This document shows, piece after piece, positions 3,687-8,759 of a stretch of DNA of 8,759 nucleotides. Source of the DNA: Clostridiales bacterium UBA4653 (lineage in GTDB: Bacteria; Bacillota; Clostridia; Oscillospirales; CAG-272); NCBI GenBank assembly GCA_002405565.1, contig DHMB01000091.1, forward strand, positions 1 through 8,759, given 5' to 3'. A model generated the notes under the pieces. It had not been told where the DNA came from. It saw only the letters and a list, made by a program, of their open reading frames with translations, and ran no database searches. The position numbers and the translations under genes were made by a program. Within the stretch, counting starts at the first letter, position 1. Every line of letters starts with the position of its first letter.

Positions 3687-6035
3687 GTGAATAAATTAAA
3701 AATTACTAAGATATGCGCGATAGTGATTGCTTCTCTGCTTGCAATCGGCATGCTTGTTCCTGCCGCGGTTTATGTTTTTGCCGTCGACGAAAAAGCTCAG
3801 ACGGAGCAGGTCCCCCTGCTTGTCATAATAGCCAATTTTGACGCCAACGGAAACGGGCAGAACGATTTCGACGCAGGCAATTCCGGCAAGCTCTTTGCCG
3901 ACGAAGCCTCAAAGAATTACGGAGAACAATGGGCAAAGACCACGGTTTCCGATTGGTATGAGACCTTTTTCGGGAACGGAACTGGCTCGGTTGCCGATTA
4001 TTTTTCCGAAATATCATGCGGAAAATTCAAATACATCCCCGCAACAATAGACAAAAAAGAGGAAGCCGGCGTTTCGGCTGACGGCATTGTTTCCGTCACG
4101 ATAAACGGCAAACATCCGAGATCGCGCGGAACGACGGACAGCGCCGTGAACAAAATGTACCGACTCAGAATGATCGACCAGGCGGTTGATCTTGCGAGCG
4201 CTTATGTCGACTTTTCAAAGTTTGACAGAAACGGCGACGGAAAGGTCGCTCCTTATGAGCTCCGCATTGTCGTTATAAACCCGGGTTGCGACGAGACCCT
4301 TATCACGGAAGAAACCGAAATTCCGGACGACATTCATTTCCCGTCCGTAAAGGATCTGTGCAAGAGCGATTTTGAATACAGCAACATAAAAATAACGTCG
4401 AACGGAAGTCATAACATTGCTTCAACGACGGAATATTCAACGCCCGGCGTGCAGACGAGCGTCGGCGAGATTGTTTATCAGCTTGCGTGCCTTATGGGCG
4501 GCGCAAATACCGGTAACAGCGGTATCGACGAGACAGGAAAGAGCACAACGGTTGACGGTTGGCCGCTTGCATATAACCTTTCGCTCCTCTGCGACGGCTA
4601 TAAGCTCGACGGCGGCAAGACCCCTTCATATCTCGACCCTTACACAAGAATAAAAACAGGACTTTCCACATACACAACGATAGACAGCGACGGCGAATTC
4701 ACCATTTATTCGACAAAGTCCGGCAAATACGATATCATCCGCATACCCACGCCCGACCCCGACGAATATTTCCTTGTCGAGCTTCGCGTCCGCGAAGGCT
4801 TTGACAAGTATTCCGCAACGGGCTCAGCCGCAGGCGGAATCATGGTGTGGCATATAGACGAGGGAATAAACTCGACAAAATATAAATCCGGCTATTCGTG
4901 CACGTCTGTCGCCGTTGACGGCCCGAGACACGACCCCGGTATCGTTCCGCTTGTCAGAACGGGATGGAATCAGCTCGGAAACAGACTTGACACCGTTTCC
5001 GCGGAAAACCCCTTCTATTATATTTCAAGCGATAAGTCGACCTCCGTTTTCGACTCCTCAAACTTCTGCGGAGCGTCATCGGAGAGCATTTCGCTCAACT
5101 CCTATCCCACCGGCTGGGATTCCAGAAAGGGATATAACCTTCATATAGAAGTCGTCAGCGAAAAGAATGATTCTGTCCGGATAAAGATTGAGAGAAGTCA
5201 GTATGTTTATCTCCCCTTGCTCACGGGCAAGTGCACGGTTATCGAAGGCAACGCCGCGACGGTAACAGGCAATATTTACAGGGAGTTCGGCGAAACGCTC
5301 GAAGGTTGCGGAGTTATTCTTTCAAAGGATTCAAACCCCACGGAAAAGAACGGCACTGTTATAAACTCGGTTGCGGACGGCGGAAAGAACTTCTTTGCGC
5401 GCTTTGAAAATCTTGAAGTCGGCGCGAGATATTATTTCAGAACCTTCGCAAAGACGGCGAGCGGCACGGGATATTCGGATGTCGGCACGTTTGTTGTCGG
5501 CGCGGCGCGCGATTATTATCTCTGCAATATGTACAGGAACATAACCGCGGGCGAAGCCCCCATCGTCATAAAGTGTCAGGCGGGCAAGCCCATTTCATAT
5601 GACTTTGAAATGAAAAAGGAAGGCTATCGCTTTGTCGGATGGTATACGGACGCAGAGCTCACAAAAGCCTATGACATGAGCACCGTCAGAACGGACACAA
5701 GCACAGACATCACTCTCTATGCAAAATGGGAGAAGGAAGAGACAACGACGACAACAACTTCAAAGGGCACGGAGACGACCGTCACGACTGTGACCACATC
5801 GCCGACAGACACGACAACGACAACCTCGACCGAAACGACTGTCACAACAACGTCGACCTCCGTAAAGAATACAACCTCGCAGGAGATACCGCAGACGTCG
5901 ACGACAGGCGCCACAAACCCTTCGGACGATGACAGCAGCAAAAACACGCTGATAATTGCCCTTTGCATTGTGATAGTTGTCATATGCGCGGCATTTATAA
6001 CGACGATTGGCTTCATGAGAAAGAAGAACAAGTAA
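3687..6035 (+). CDS. Membrane-anchored surface protein, M6 peptidase-like with degenerate active site
   Basis: This 782-residue exported protein starts with a signal peptide (KLKITK, hydrophobic 9-31, likely cut after VFA32). The M6 (immune inhibitor A-like) fold is shown by VPLLVIIANF (42-51), SVADYFSEISCGKFKYIPA (101-119), DFSKFDRNGDGKV (175-187), the Lys/Trp-poor DPYTRIKTGLSTYTTI (317-332) and the YFLVE...GFDKY...GGIMVWHIDEG block (361-393). Where M6 enzymes have the zinc motif HExxH, this protein has IVYQLACLMG (262-271), so catalytic His, Glu and His are Tyr, Gln and Cys: a probable pseudopeptidase. The loop D180-E191 is a canonical EF-hand-type Ca site; D52-D62 is a second, looser one. 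An FN3-like domain (about 515-604) and an InlB/Listeria-Bacteroides-type repeat (about 617-682, GWYTD...LYAKW) follow. A Thr-rich linker (686-750) then leads to a C-terminal TM (754-776) with RKKNK tail. There is no LPxTG. It is a single-gene transcription unit. Confidence 0.88.
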   Translation: MNKLKITKICAIVIASLLAIGMLVPAAVYVFAVDEKAQTEQVPLLVIIANFDANGNGQNDFDAGNSGKLFADEASKNYGEQWAKTTVSDWYETFFGNGTGSVADYFSEISCGKFKYIPATIDKKEEAGVSADGIVSVTINGKHPRSRGTTDSAVNKMYRLRMIDQAVDLASAYVDFSKFDRNGDGKVAPYELRIVVINPGCDETLITEETEIPDDIHFPSVKDLCKSDFEYSNIKITSNGSHNIASTTEYSTPGVQTSVGEIVYQLACLMGGANTGNSGIDETGKSTTVDGWPLAYNLSLLCDGYKLDGGKTPSYLDPYTRIKTGLSTYTTIDSDGEFTIYSTKSGKYDIIRIPTPDPDEYFLVELRVREGFDKYSATGSAAGGIMVWHIDEGINSTKYKSGYSCTSVAVDGPRHDPGIVPLVRTGWNQLGNRLDTVSAENPFYYISSDKSTSVFDSSNFCGASSESISLNSYPTGWDSRKGYNLHIEVVSEKNDSVRIKIERSQYVYLPLLTGKCTVIEGNAATVTGNIYREFGETLEGCGVILSKDSNPTEKNGTVINSVADGGKNFFARFENLEVGARYYFRTFAKTASGTGYSDVGTFVVGAARDYYLCNMYRNITAGEAPIVIKCQAGKPISYDFEMKKEGYRFVGWYTDAELTKAYDMSTVRTDTSTDITLYAKWEKEETTTTTTSKGTETTVTTVTTSPTDTTTTTSTETTVTTTSTSVKNTTSQEIPQTSTTGATNPSDDDSSKNTLIIALCIVIVVICAAFITTIGFMRKKNK

Positions 6036-6044
6036 AATAAAACA

Positions 6045-6080
6045 ACAAAAGCCCTGCCGCAAGACAGGGCTTTTGTTTTA
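6045..6080 (+). terminator. Intrinsic terminator of the M6-like gene
   Basis: ACAAAAGCCCTG (6045-6056) pairs perfectly with CAGGGCTTTTGT (6065-6076) over 12 bp with an 8-nt loop, followed by TTTA. It begins 9 nt after the TAA stop. The A-rich left flank means it could also work leftward for the convergent unit that ends at 6086. Confidence 0.85.
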
Positions 6081-6085
6081 TGATG

Positions 6086-6172
6086 TTACCACGGGAGGTC
6101 GCTGTACGGCGTATCCTCCACGCCTTCTTCATTGAGATTTCTGACCATTTTGTCGAGCTTTTTCCTCCACAT
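6086..6172 (-). CDS. Possible 28-residue ORF or tail remnant
   Basis: ATG at 6170-6172 opens a 28-codon frame ending in TAA at 6086-6088. The product, MWRKKLDKMVRNLNEEGVED then TPYSDLPW, looks protein-like: a basic amphipathic helix and an acidic tail. It is in the same frame as the tiny ORF upstream and separated from it by one TAG and one codon. No ribosome binding site is visible. It could be the decayed C-terminus of a larger gene, a microprotein expressed by reinitiation, or chance. I do not recognise a family. Confidence 0.25.
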   Translation of the reverse strand: MWRKKLDKMVRNLNEEGVEDTPYSDLPW

Positions 6173-6175
6173 TTT

Positions 6176-6271
6176 CTAAAGCCGGCTCTTTTTGCCGAAC
6201 CATTTGACAAGCGTCGGGCTGATGGCAAGTAAATAAAACGGCGTCGCCTGCAGAGTCCGATTACGGTTCAT
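6176..6271 (-). CDS. Possible 31-residue membrane microprotein
   Basis: The ATG at 6269-6271 overlaps the stop of the upstream 198-residue gene (ATGA), the coupling seen between real genes in this window. The product, MNRNRTLQATPFYLLAISPT then LVKWFGKKSRL, has one hydrophobic stretch (about residues 11-25) between basic ends. It stops at TAG 6176-6178, and the frame then continues into the next tiny ORF. No strong ribosome binding site is present. It might be a single-TM small protein or the front of a broken reading frame. Confidence 0.3.
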   Translation of the reverse strand: MNRNRTLQATPFYLLAISPTLVKWFGKKSRL

Positions 6272-6864
6272 TCGTTTATTAGTTTTCCCAAGCTTATTAA
6301 AAGAAAGACTACTAAGATAACCCCCCAGATAAGCAATCCTTTGTATGCAGGATCTTTTATGCATTCTGCTTTTTTCGGTTCTTTGTCTTTGTACAAATGA
6401 TACAGCATAAACCCTATGGGAGGCATTAAAAACGAGAAAATCGAAAGACCAGAGGTCTGAGCGAAATTGTACATACACCCACTTGGTTCCGGCTCATATC
6501 GCTGAACTTTTGCACCGTCTATTTGCTCCGTGCTTCCGTCCATATATTCGATTTCGACTTCTGCAAGCGCACAGGTTGATATGGTGGAGTTATACCACAC
6601 ACAATCCCAAGTGTTGCGAGCAACCTTTTCCGGTTCCAGCGGCCCTGTGTACTTGAGACATGCTTTAACTTTCCCTGTTGTTGAGCATTCCTGCACATCA
6701 CCGACGGCATTATAAGCAAAAAAATAAAAGTAAATATACTTTATAGTTTTTTCGCTCATGTTTTTGAATGTCAGCTGAAGCCCTATGCCGCCAACTGAAT
6801 TATGGCCGCTTGTCCATCCGTATTGGAGGTCTTGGTGCCCCAGACTGCAACGAACTTGTATCAT
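6268..6864 (-). CDS. Unrecognised two-TM protein with N-terminal beta-rich domain
   Basis: No named family was recognised for this 198-residue product. Residues 1-122 look like an Ig/FN-like beta sandwich (GGIGLQLTFKNMSEKTIKYI, FYFFAYNAVGDV, GPLEPEKVARNTWDCVWYN, AEVEIEYMDGS); this layout occurs in small Firmicutes membrane proteins. Residues 139-157 and 176-192 are TM segments joined by a basic loop (KDKEPKKAE), resembling the two-TM module of zinc-ribbon/DUF4190-like proteins. Seven Cys are scattered without a zinc-ribbon pattern. The start is ATG 6864: AAGGAG lies 7 nt upstream, whereas a longer frame to 6933 would begin inside the leader at the promoter -10 box. Codon use differs from its neighbours (many AAA, ATA, CAA, GGG, TTA), suggesting acquisition by transfer. 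It has its own promoter, so it is independent of the downstream-facing tRNA operon. Confidence 0.75.
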   Translation of the reverse strand: MIQVRCSLGHQDLQYGWTSGHNSVGGIGLQLTFKNMSEKTIKYIYFYFFAYNAVGDVQECSTTGKVKACLKYTGPLEPEKVARNTWDCVWYNSTISTCALAEVEIEYMDGSTEQIDGAKVQRYEPEPSGCMYNFAQTSGLSIFSFLMPPIGFMLYHLYKDKEPKKAECIKDPAYKGLLIWGVILVVFLLISLGKLINE

Positions 6865-6870
6865 AATTGT

Positions 6871-6877
6871 TCTCCTT
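6871..6877 (-). promoter_or_regulatory. Ribosome binding site deciding the start at 6864
   Basis: The minus strand reads AAGGAGA here, about 6-7 nt before the ATG at 6864. It lies right after the U-run of the leader hairpin, so folding of that hairpin could affect both termination and ribosome access. Confidence 0.75.
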
Positions 6878-6910
6878 AAAAAGCCCTGTTTTCTTTTGAA
6901 TTGCAGGGCT
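6877..6910 (-). terminator. Terminator-like hairpin inside the leader (possible attenuator)
   Basis: On the minus strand AGCCCTG (complement of 6904-6910) pairs with CAGGGCT (complement of 6882-6888) around a 15-nt A-rich loop, and a TTTTT run follows up to the ribosome binding site. It lies between the promoter at 6933-6961 and the start at 6864. Full termination here would silence the gene, so regulated read-through is possible. On the plus strand a T-run also follows within 6915-6921, so it could be a bidirectional terminator. Confidence 0.45.
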
Positions 6911-6932
6911 GACAGTTTTTTGTTCTGCCTCA

Positions 6933-6961
6933 ATTATATAGCCGCTTCGCGCCGCCGTCAA
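6933..6961 (-). promoter_or_regulatory. SigA-type promoter of the two-TM protein gene
   Basis: TTGACG (complement of 6956-6961), a 17-nt spacer and a perfect TATAAT (complement of 6933-6938) point leftward. Transcription would start near 6926, about 60 nt before the ATG. Confidence 0.75.
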
Positions 6962-7013
6962 CTACGCAATTTGGCGAAACGATATATAATTTCTGAGCGG
7001 ATTAAACTGTTTG

Positions 7014-7035
7014 GAGAATTTTGACGAAAATTCTC
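7014..7035 (-). terminator. Hairpin overlapping the DUF523 stop codon
   Basis: GAGAATTTT (7014-7022) and AAAATTCTC (7027-7035) pair perfectly around GACG. One arm includes the last base of the TAG stop codon at 7035-7037. The stem is AT-rich and lacks a following U-run, so it may act as a 3'-end stabilising structure or a weak terminator of the operon. Confidence 0.4.
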
Positions 7036-7478
7036 TAAATAAGCGAATTTATGTCGTTTTCCGTATAGACCTTTATTCCGTTTTCGGAGAGAAGCGCGGC
7101 GGTTACCCCGTCTCCGGCTGTGAGCGTGCCGGAAAAGGTGCCGTCGTATATACGTCCCGCGCCGCAGGAGGGGCTTTTCGCTTTCATAAGGGCGATTGAG
7201 ATATTATGCTTTCGGCAGAGCGAAAGAGCGGCCTCTGCGCCCTTTGCGTATTCTGCCGTAACGTCGATACCGTCCCGACGGACGACCAGCTCGCCATTTC
7301 TTTCCGCGGGGATTCTCGGCGTCGGCAGTCCGCCCTCCTGTTCGGGGCAGACAGGGACGAGAATATATTTTTCTTTCAGCCTTTCGATGACCTCTCCGCT
7401 CATCGGGACGCTTTTTCCGTCATAACGGCAGGGCTCGCCGAGAAGGCACAGGCTGATGAGAAGATGTTGCTTTCCCAT
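7035..7478 (-). CDS. DUF523 family protein, TudS-like Fe-S desulfidase type
   Basis: This 147-residue protein is a full-length DUF523 domain. It has the family strings ISLCLLGEPCRYDG (8-21), PVCPEQEGGLPTPR (42-55), GIDVTAEYAKGAEAAL (70-85), KAKSPSCGAGRIYDGTFSGT (99-118) and TAGDGVTAALLSENGI (120-135). Cys11, Cys44 and Cys105 match the three Cys that bind a [4Fe-4S] cluster in TudS, the 2-thiouracil desulfidase of this family. There is no fused DUF1722 domain, so it is the short TudS form rather than the RudS tRNA 4-thiouridine desulfidase. The start is ATG 7478, with GAGG 6 nt upstream; a GTG at 7490 overlapping the mnmM stop is the alternative (151 residues). It is the last gene of the alaX-mnmM operon. 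Desulfidase activity is inferred from family and Cys conservation only. Confidence 0.88.
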   Translation of the reverse strand: MGKQHLLISLCLLGEPCRYDGKSVPMSGEVIERLKEKYILVPVCPEQEGGLPTPRIPAERNGELVVRRDGIDVTAEYAKGAEAALSLCRKHNISIALMKAKSPSCGAGRIYDGTFSGTLTAGDGVTAALLSENGIKVYTENDINSLI

Positions 7479-7486
7479 GCCGCGCC

Positions 7487-8035
7487 TCACTTTTTCTCAA
7501 CGAGATAGAAAAACGGCGACGAGGGCGAATTGACGATATGAAATTCCGAGCAGCAGATTTTCTTTCTGTCATATGAGGAGAGCAACTCGCGGACGGCATT
7601 ACCCTCGATTGTCCCCTCGGCGTGACCGGGGTAAACGGCTATGAGAAGCGCGCCGTTCGGGGCGAGAAGCTCCGTGCCGGCGATTATCGCGGCGATGGAC
7701 GATTCGTGCTTTGTCGTTATGCTTTTGTCGCCGCCCGGAAGATAACCGAGATTGAACATCCCGACGCATATCGGCTCTTTTACATAATTTCTGACGTTTG
7801 CGTGAGAGTCCAGAATGAGCGTTACGTTTTCCGCGCCGTTTTCCGAAAGAAGGCGGGAGGTGCTGTAAAGCGCCTGTTGCTGAATGTCAAAGGCGTAGAC
7901 TTTCCCGCCCGCGCCGACATTCTGCGAGAGCCAGAGAGTGTCATGCCCGTTGCCCATGGTAAAGTCGACGGCTGTTCCGCCGGCAACGATGTGCGGCAGA
8001 ACGAGCGATTTTTCGATTTCAAGCAGATCTATCAT
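7487..8035 (-). CDS. mnmM: tRNA 5-aminomethyl(-2-thio)uridine methyltransferase MnmM (YtqB family)
   Basis: This 182-residue class I SAM-dependent methyltransferase matches Bacillus YtqB/MnmM (Pfam rRNA_methylase). Motif I is VDFTMGNGHDTLWLS (23-37); the acidic motif II is FDIQQQAL (49-56) with Asp50; motif IV is the diagnostic FNLGYLPGGDKSITTKHESS (94-113); VYPGHAEG (134-141) follows. In B. subtilis MnmM makes mnm5(s2)U34 from nm5(s2)U34 in the anticodon of tRNAs for Lys, Glu, Gln and others, the methyl step done by MnmC in E. coli. Length equals the family norm. The start ATG (8033-8035) overlaps the alaX stop in ATGA, and GGAGG (complement of 8043-8047) sits 7 nt upstream inside alaX. Assignment to the family is firm; the reaction is by homology. 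Confidence 0.92.
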   Translation of the reverse strand: MIDLLEIEKSLVLPHIVAGGTAVDFTMGNGHDTLWLSQNVGAGGKVYAFDIQQQALYSTSRLLSENGAENVTLILDSHANVRNYVKEPICVGMFNLGYLPGGDKSITTKHESSIAAIIAGTELLAPNGALLIAVYPGHAEGTIEGNAVRELLSSYDRKKICCSEFHIVNSPSSPFFYLVEKK

Positions 8036-8759
8036 ATAATTTCCTCCTCAAAAAGCCTGATGATTGTTTCTTTATCGGCGGTGAGCCTGCCTGTCAGCAT
8101 AAGGTCGCTCCCGCCGCATTTGCCATTGCCTTTTTCGCAGATGATTTTTGCATATTGCCGCAGCGGCACATTTTTTGAAACGCAGACAACGGAAAATCCG
8201 CCGTCCGCCGGAGATAAAGCGGCAAAAACTCTGCATTTTCCGGCGCACAGGTTGCATAGGTACCTCAGCTCCTCCGTGCCGAAATTATCTATGGCGACGC
8301 AGACGTTTTTCTCCGGACTTTCAATTCCCGCCGCAATCGCCTCCGCAAGCCGTTTTTTCGCCTCGGAACAGTCGCGCTTTGCCTGCGAGAGGGCAGAGGA
8401 AAGCGCCGCGACAGCATCCGCCGATTCCTCCTGAGGAACGCAGAGCAGGCGGGATATCTGCTCCTCTCTTGAAATTCTGTCCCTGAAGTCGTCAAGAGCG
8501 TCAAAGCCACATTTCATTCTGATACGGATTCCGCCTTTATAATGAATGAATCCGAGAATTTTTATCATCCCGACCTCGCCCGTTCTTTCAACGTGCGGCG
8601 CACAACAGGCGCAAAGGTCAACTCCCTCTATCTCAACAATTCTCACCCTGCCTTCAAGCTCGCCCTTGCTGCGGTAGTCAAGGGTCGCAAGCTCTTTTTC
8701 GGAGGGATAATACGTCTTTATAGCGACGTTTTCCGCAGAGATTCTGTTTGCCTCGTCCT
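8032..8759 (-). CDS. Alanyl-tRNA editing protein (AlaX-type, with DHHA1 domain), N-terminus outside window
   Basis: The frame runs open from the window edge for 241 residues to TGA at 8032-8034. Visible residues 1-56 are the end of the AlaRS-type second additional (editing) domain: TLDYRSKGELEGRVRIVEIE (25-44), then CACCAPH (49-55), whose Cys51 and His55 form the CxxxH zinc ligands, then TGEVGMIKI and HYKGGIRI. The partner HxxxH lies upstream, outside the window. A helical, probably coiled-coil, stretch (about 95-140, SSALSQAKRDCSEAKKRLAE) leads to a DHHA1-like C-terminal domain (about 146-241, with EKGNGKCGGSD). Such proteins hydrolyse Ser- or Gly-mischarged tRNA-Ala in trans. A GTG at 8646 is not the start, because the domain continues upstream of it. 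It is the first visible gene of the operon with mnmM and DUF523. Confidence 0.88.
   Translation of the reverse strand, partial: DEANRISAENVAIKTYYPSEKELATLDYRSKGELEGRVRIVEIEGVDLCACCAPHVERTGEVGMIKILGFIHYKGGIRIRMKCGFDALDDFRDRISREEQISRLLCVPQEESADAVAALSSALSQAKRDCSEAKKRLAEAIAAGIESPEKNVCVAIDNFGTEELRYLCNLCAGKCRVFAALSPADGGFSVVCVSKNVPLRQYAKIICEKGNGKCGGSDLMLTGRLTADKETIIRLFEEEII

Noticed and set aside
5717..6031. Val-rich minus-strand frame of 104 residues
   Set aside because: It is the reverse complement of the Thr-rich linker; low complexity explains it.
6013..6228. 71-residue minus-strand frame
   Set aside because: It crosses the terminator of the M6-like gene and part of its coding sequence, and lacks a ribosome binding site; the shorter frames at 6086-6271 are more protein-like.
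7622..8434. 270-residue plus-strand frame
   Set aside because: Long, but antisense to mnmM and alaX, both with conserved family motifs; the product has no coherent domain and no good ribosome binding site.
1..8759. CRISPR array, tRNA, rRNA or toxin-antitoxin pair
   Set aside because: No regularly spaced repeats of CRISPR size, no cloverleaf or rRNA motifs seen, and the AbrB-like gene is followed by an ABC transporter rather than a toxin.

Overview
The window looks like a chromosomal segment of a gut- or rumen-type Clostridia (Bacillota, probably Oscillospiraceae/Ruminococcus-like). This is inferred from strong AGGAGG-type ribosome binding sites, SigA-type promoters, the gene families present (YtqB/MnmM, DUF523, AlaX, SpoVT/AbrB plus an ABC-2 exporter), a Thr-rich linker with an InlB-type repeat on a surface protein, and palindromic intergenic repeats of a kind common in these genomes. 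No rRNA, tRNA or CRISPR array was seen.

Layout. 1-116 is the 3' end of an IS3-family insertion sequence cut by the window edge. 117-846 has no credible gene and is packed with perfect hairpins, imperfect direct repeats and terminator-like stems. 847-2530 (minus strand) is a tight three-gene operon: a SpoVT/AbrB-type regulator, an ABC ATPase and an ABC-2 permease, joined by 4-bp ATGA overlaps. Its promoter is near consensus, and three tandem 9-bp repeats lie between the -10 box and the ribosome binding site. 2531-2922 is a divergent intergenic region; a second strong promoter fires right and would give a long structured leader ahead of a HAD phosphatase gene (2923-3570). 3687-6035 (plus strand) encodes a 782-residue membrane-anchored surface protein with the fold signature of M6 (immune inhibitor A-like) peptidases. 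The zinc-binding HExxH has become YQLAC, so it is probably a pseudopeptidase. Its own promoter and terminator make it a single-gene unit.

6086-6961 (minus strand) holds an unrecognised two-TM protein gene whose codon use differs from its neighbours. It has a consensus promoter and a terminator-like hairpin between promoter and start codon, and two tiny ORFs follow it. 7035-8759 (minus strand) is a tightly coupled operon: alanyl-tRNA editing protein (AlaX/DHHA1, 5' end outside the window), MnmM (YtqB) tRNA wobble-uridine methyltransferase, and a DUF523/TudS-like Fe-S desulfidase-type protein.

How the genes fit together. The AbrB-like protein probably controls its own operon, and hence export by the ABC pair. 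The AlaX-MnmM-DUF523 operon links tRNA proofreading, wobble-base modification and possible thiouracil/thio-nucleoside chemistry. The M6-like protein is a cell-surface module with a dead active site, two possible Ca-binding loops, an FN3-like domain and an InlB-type repeat, which suggests binding rather than proteolysis.
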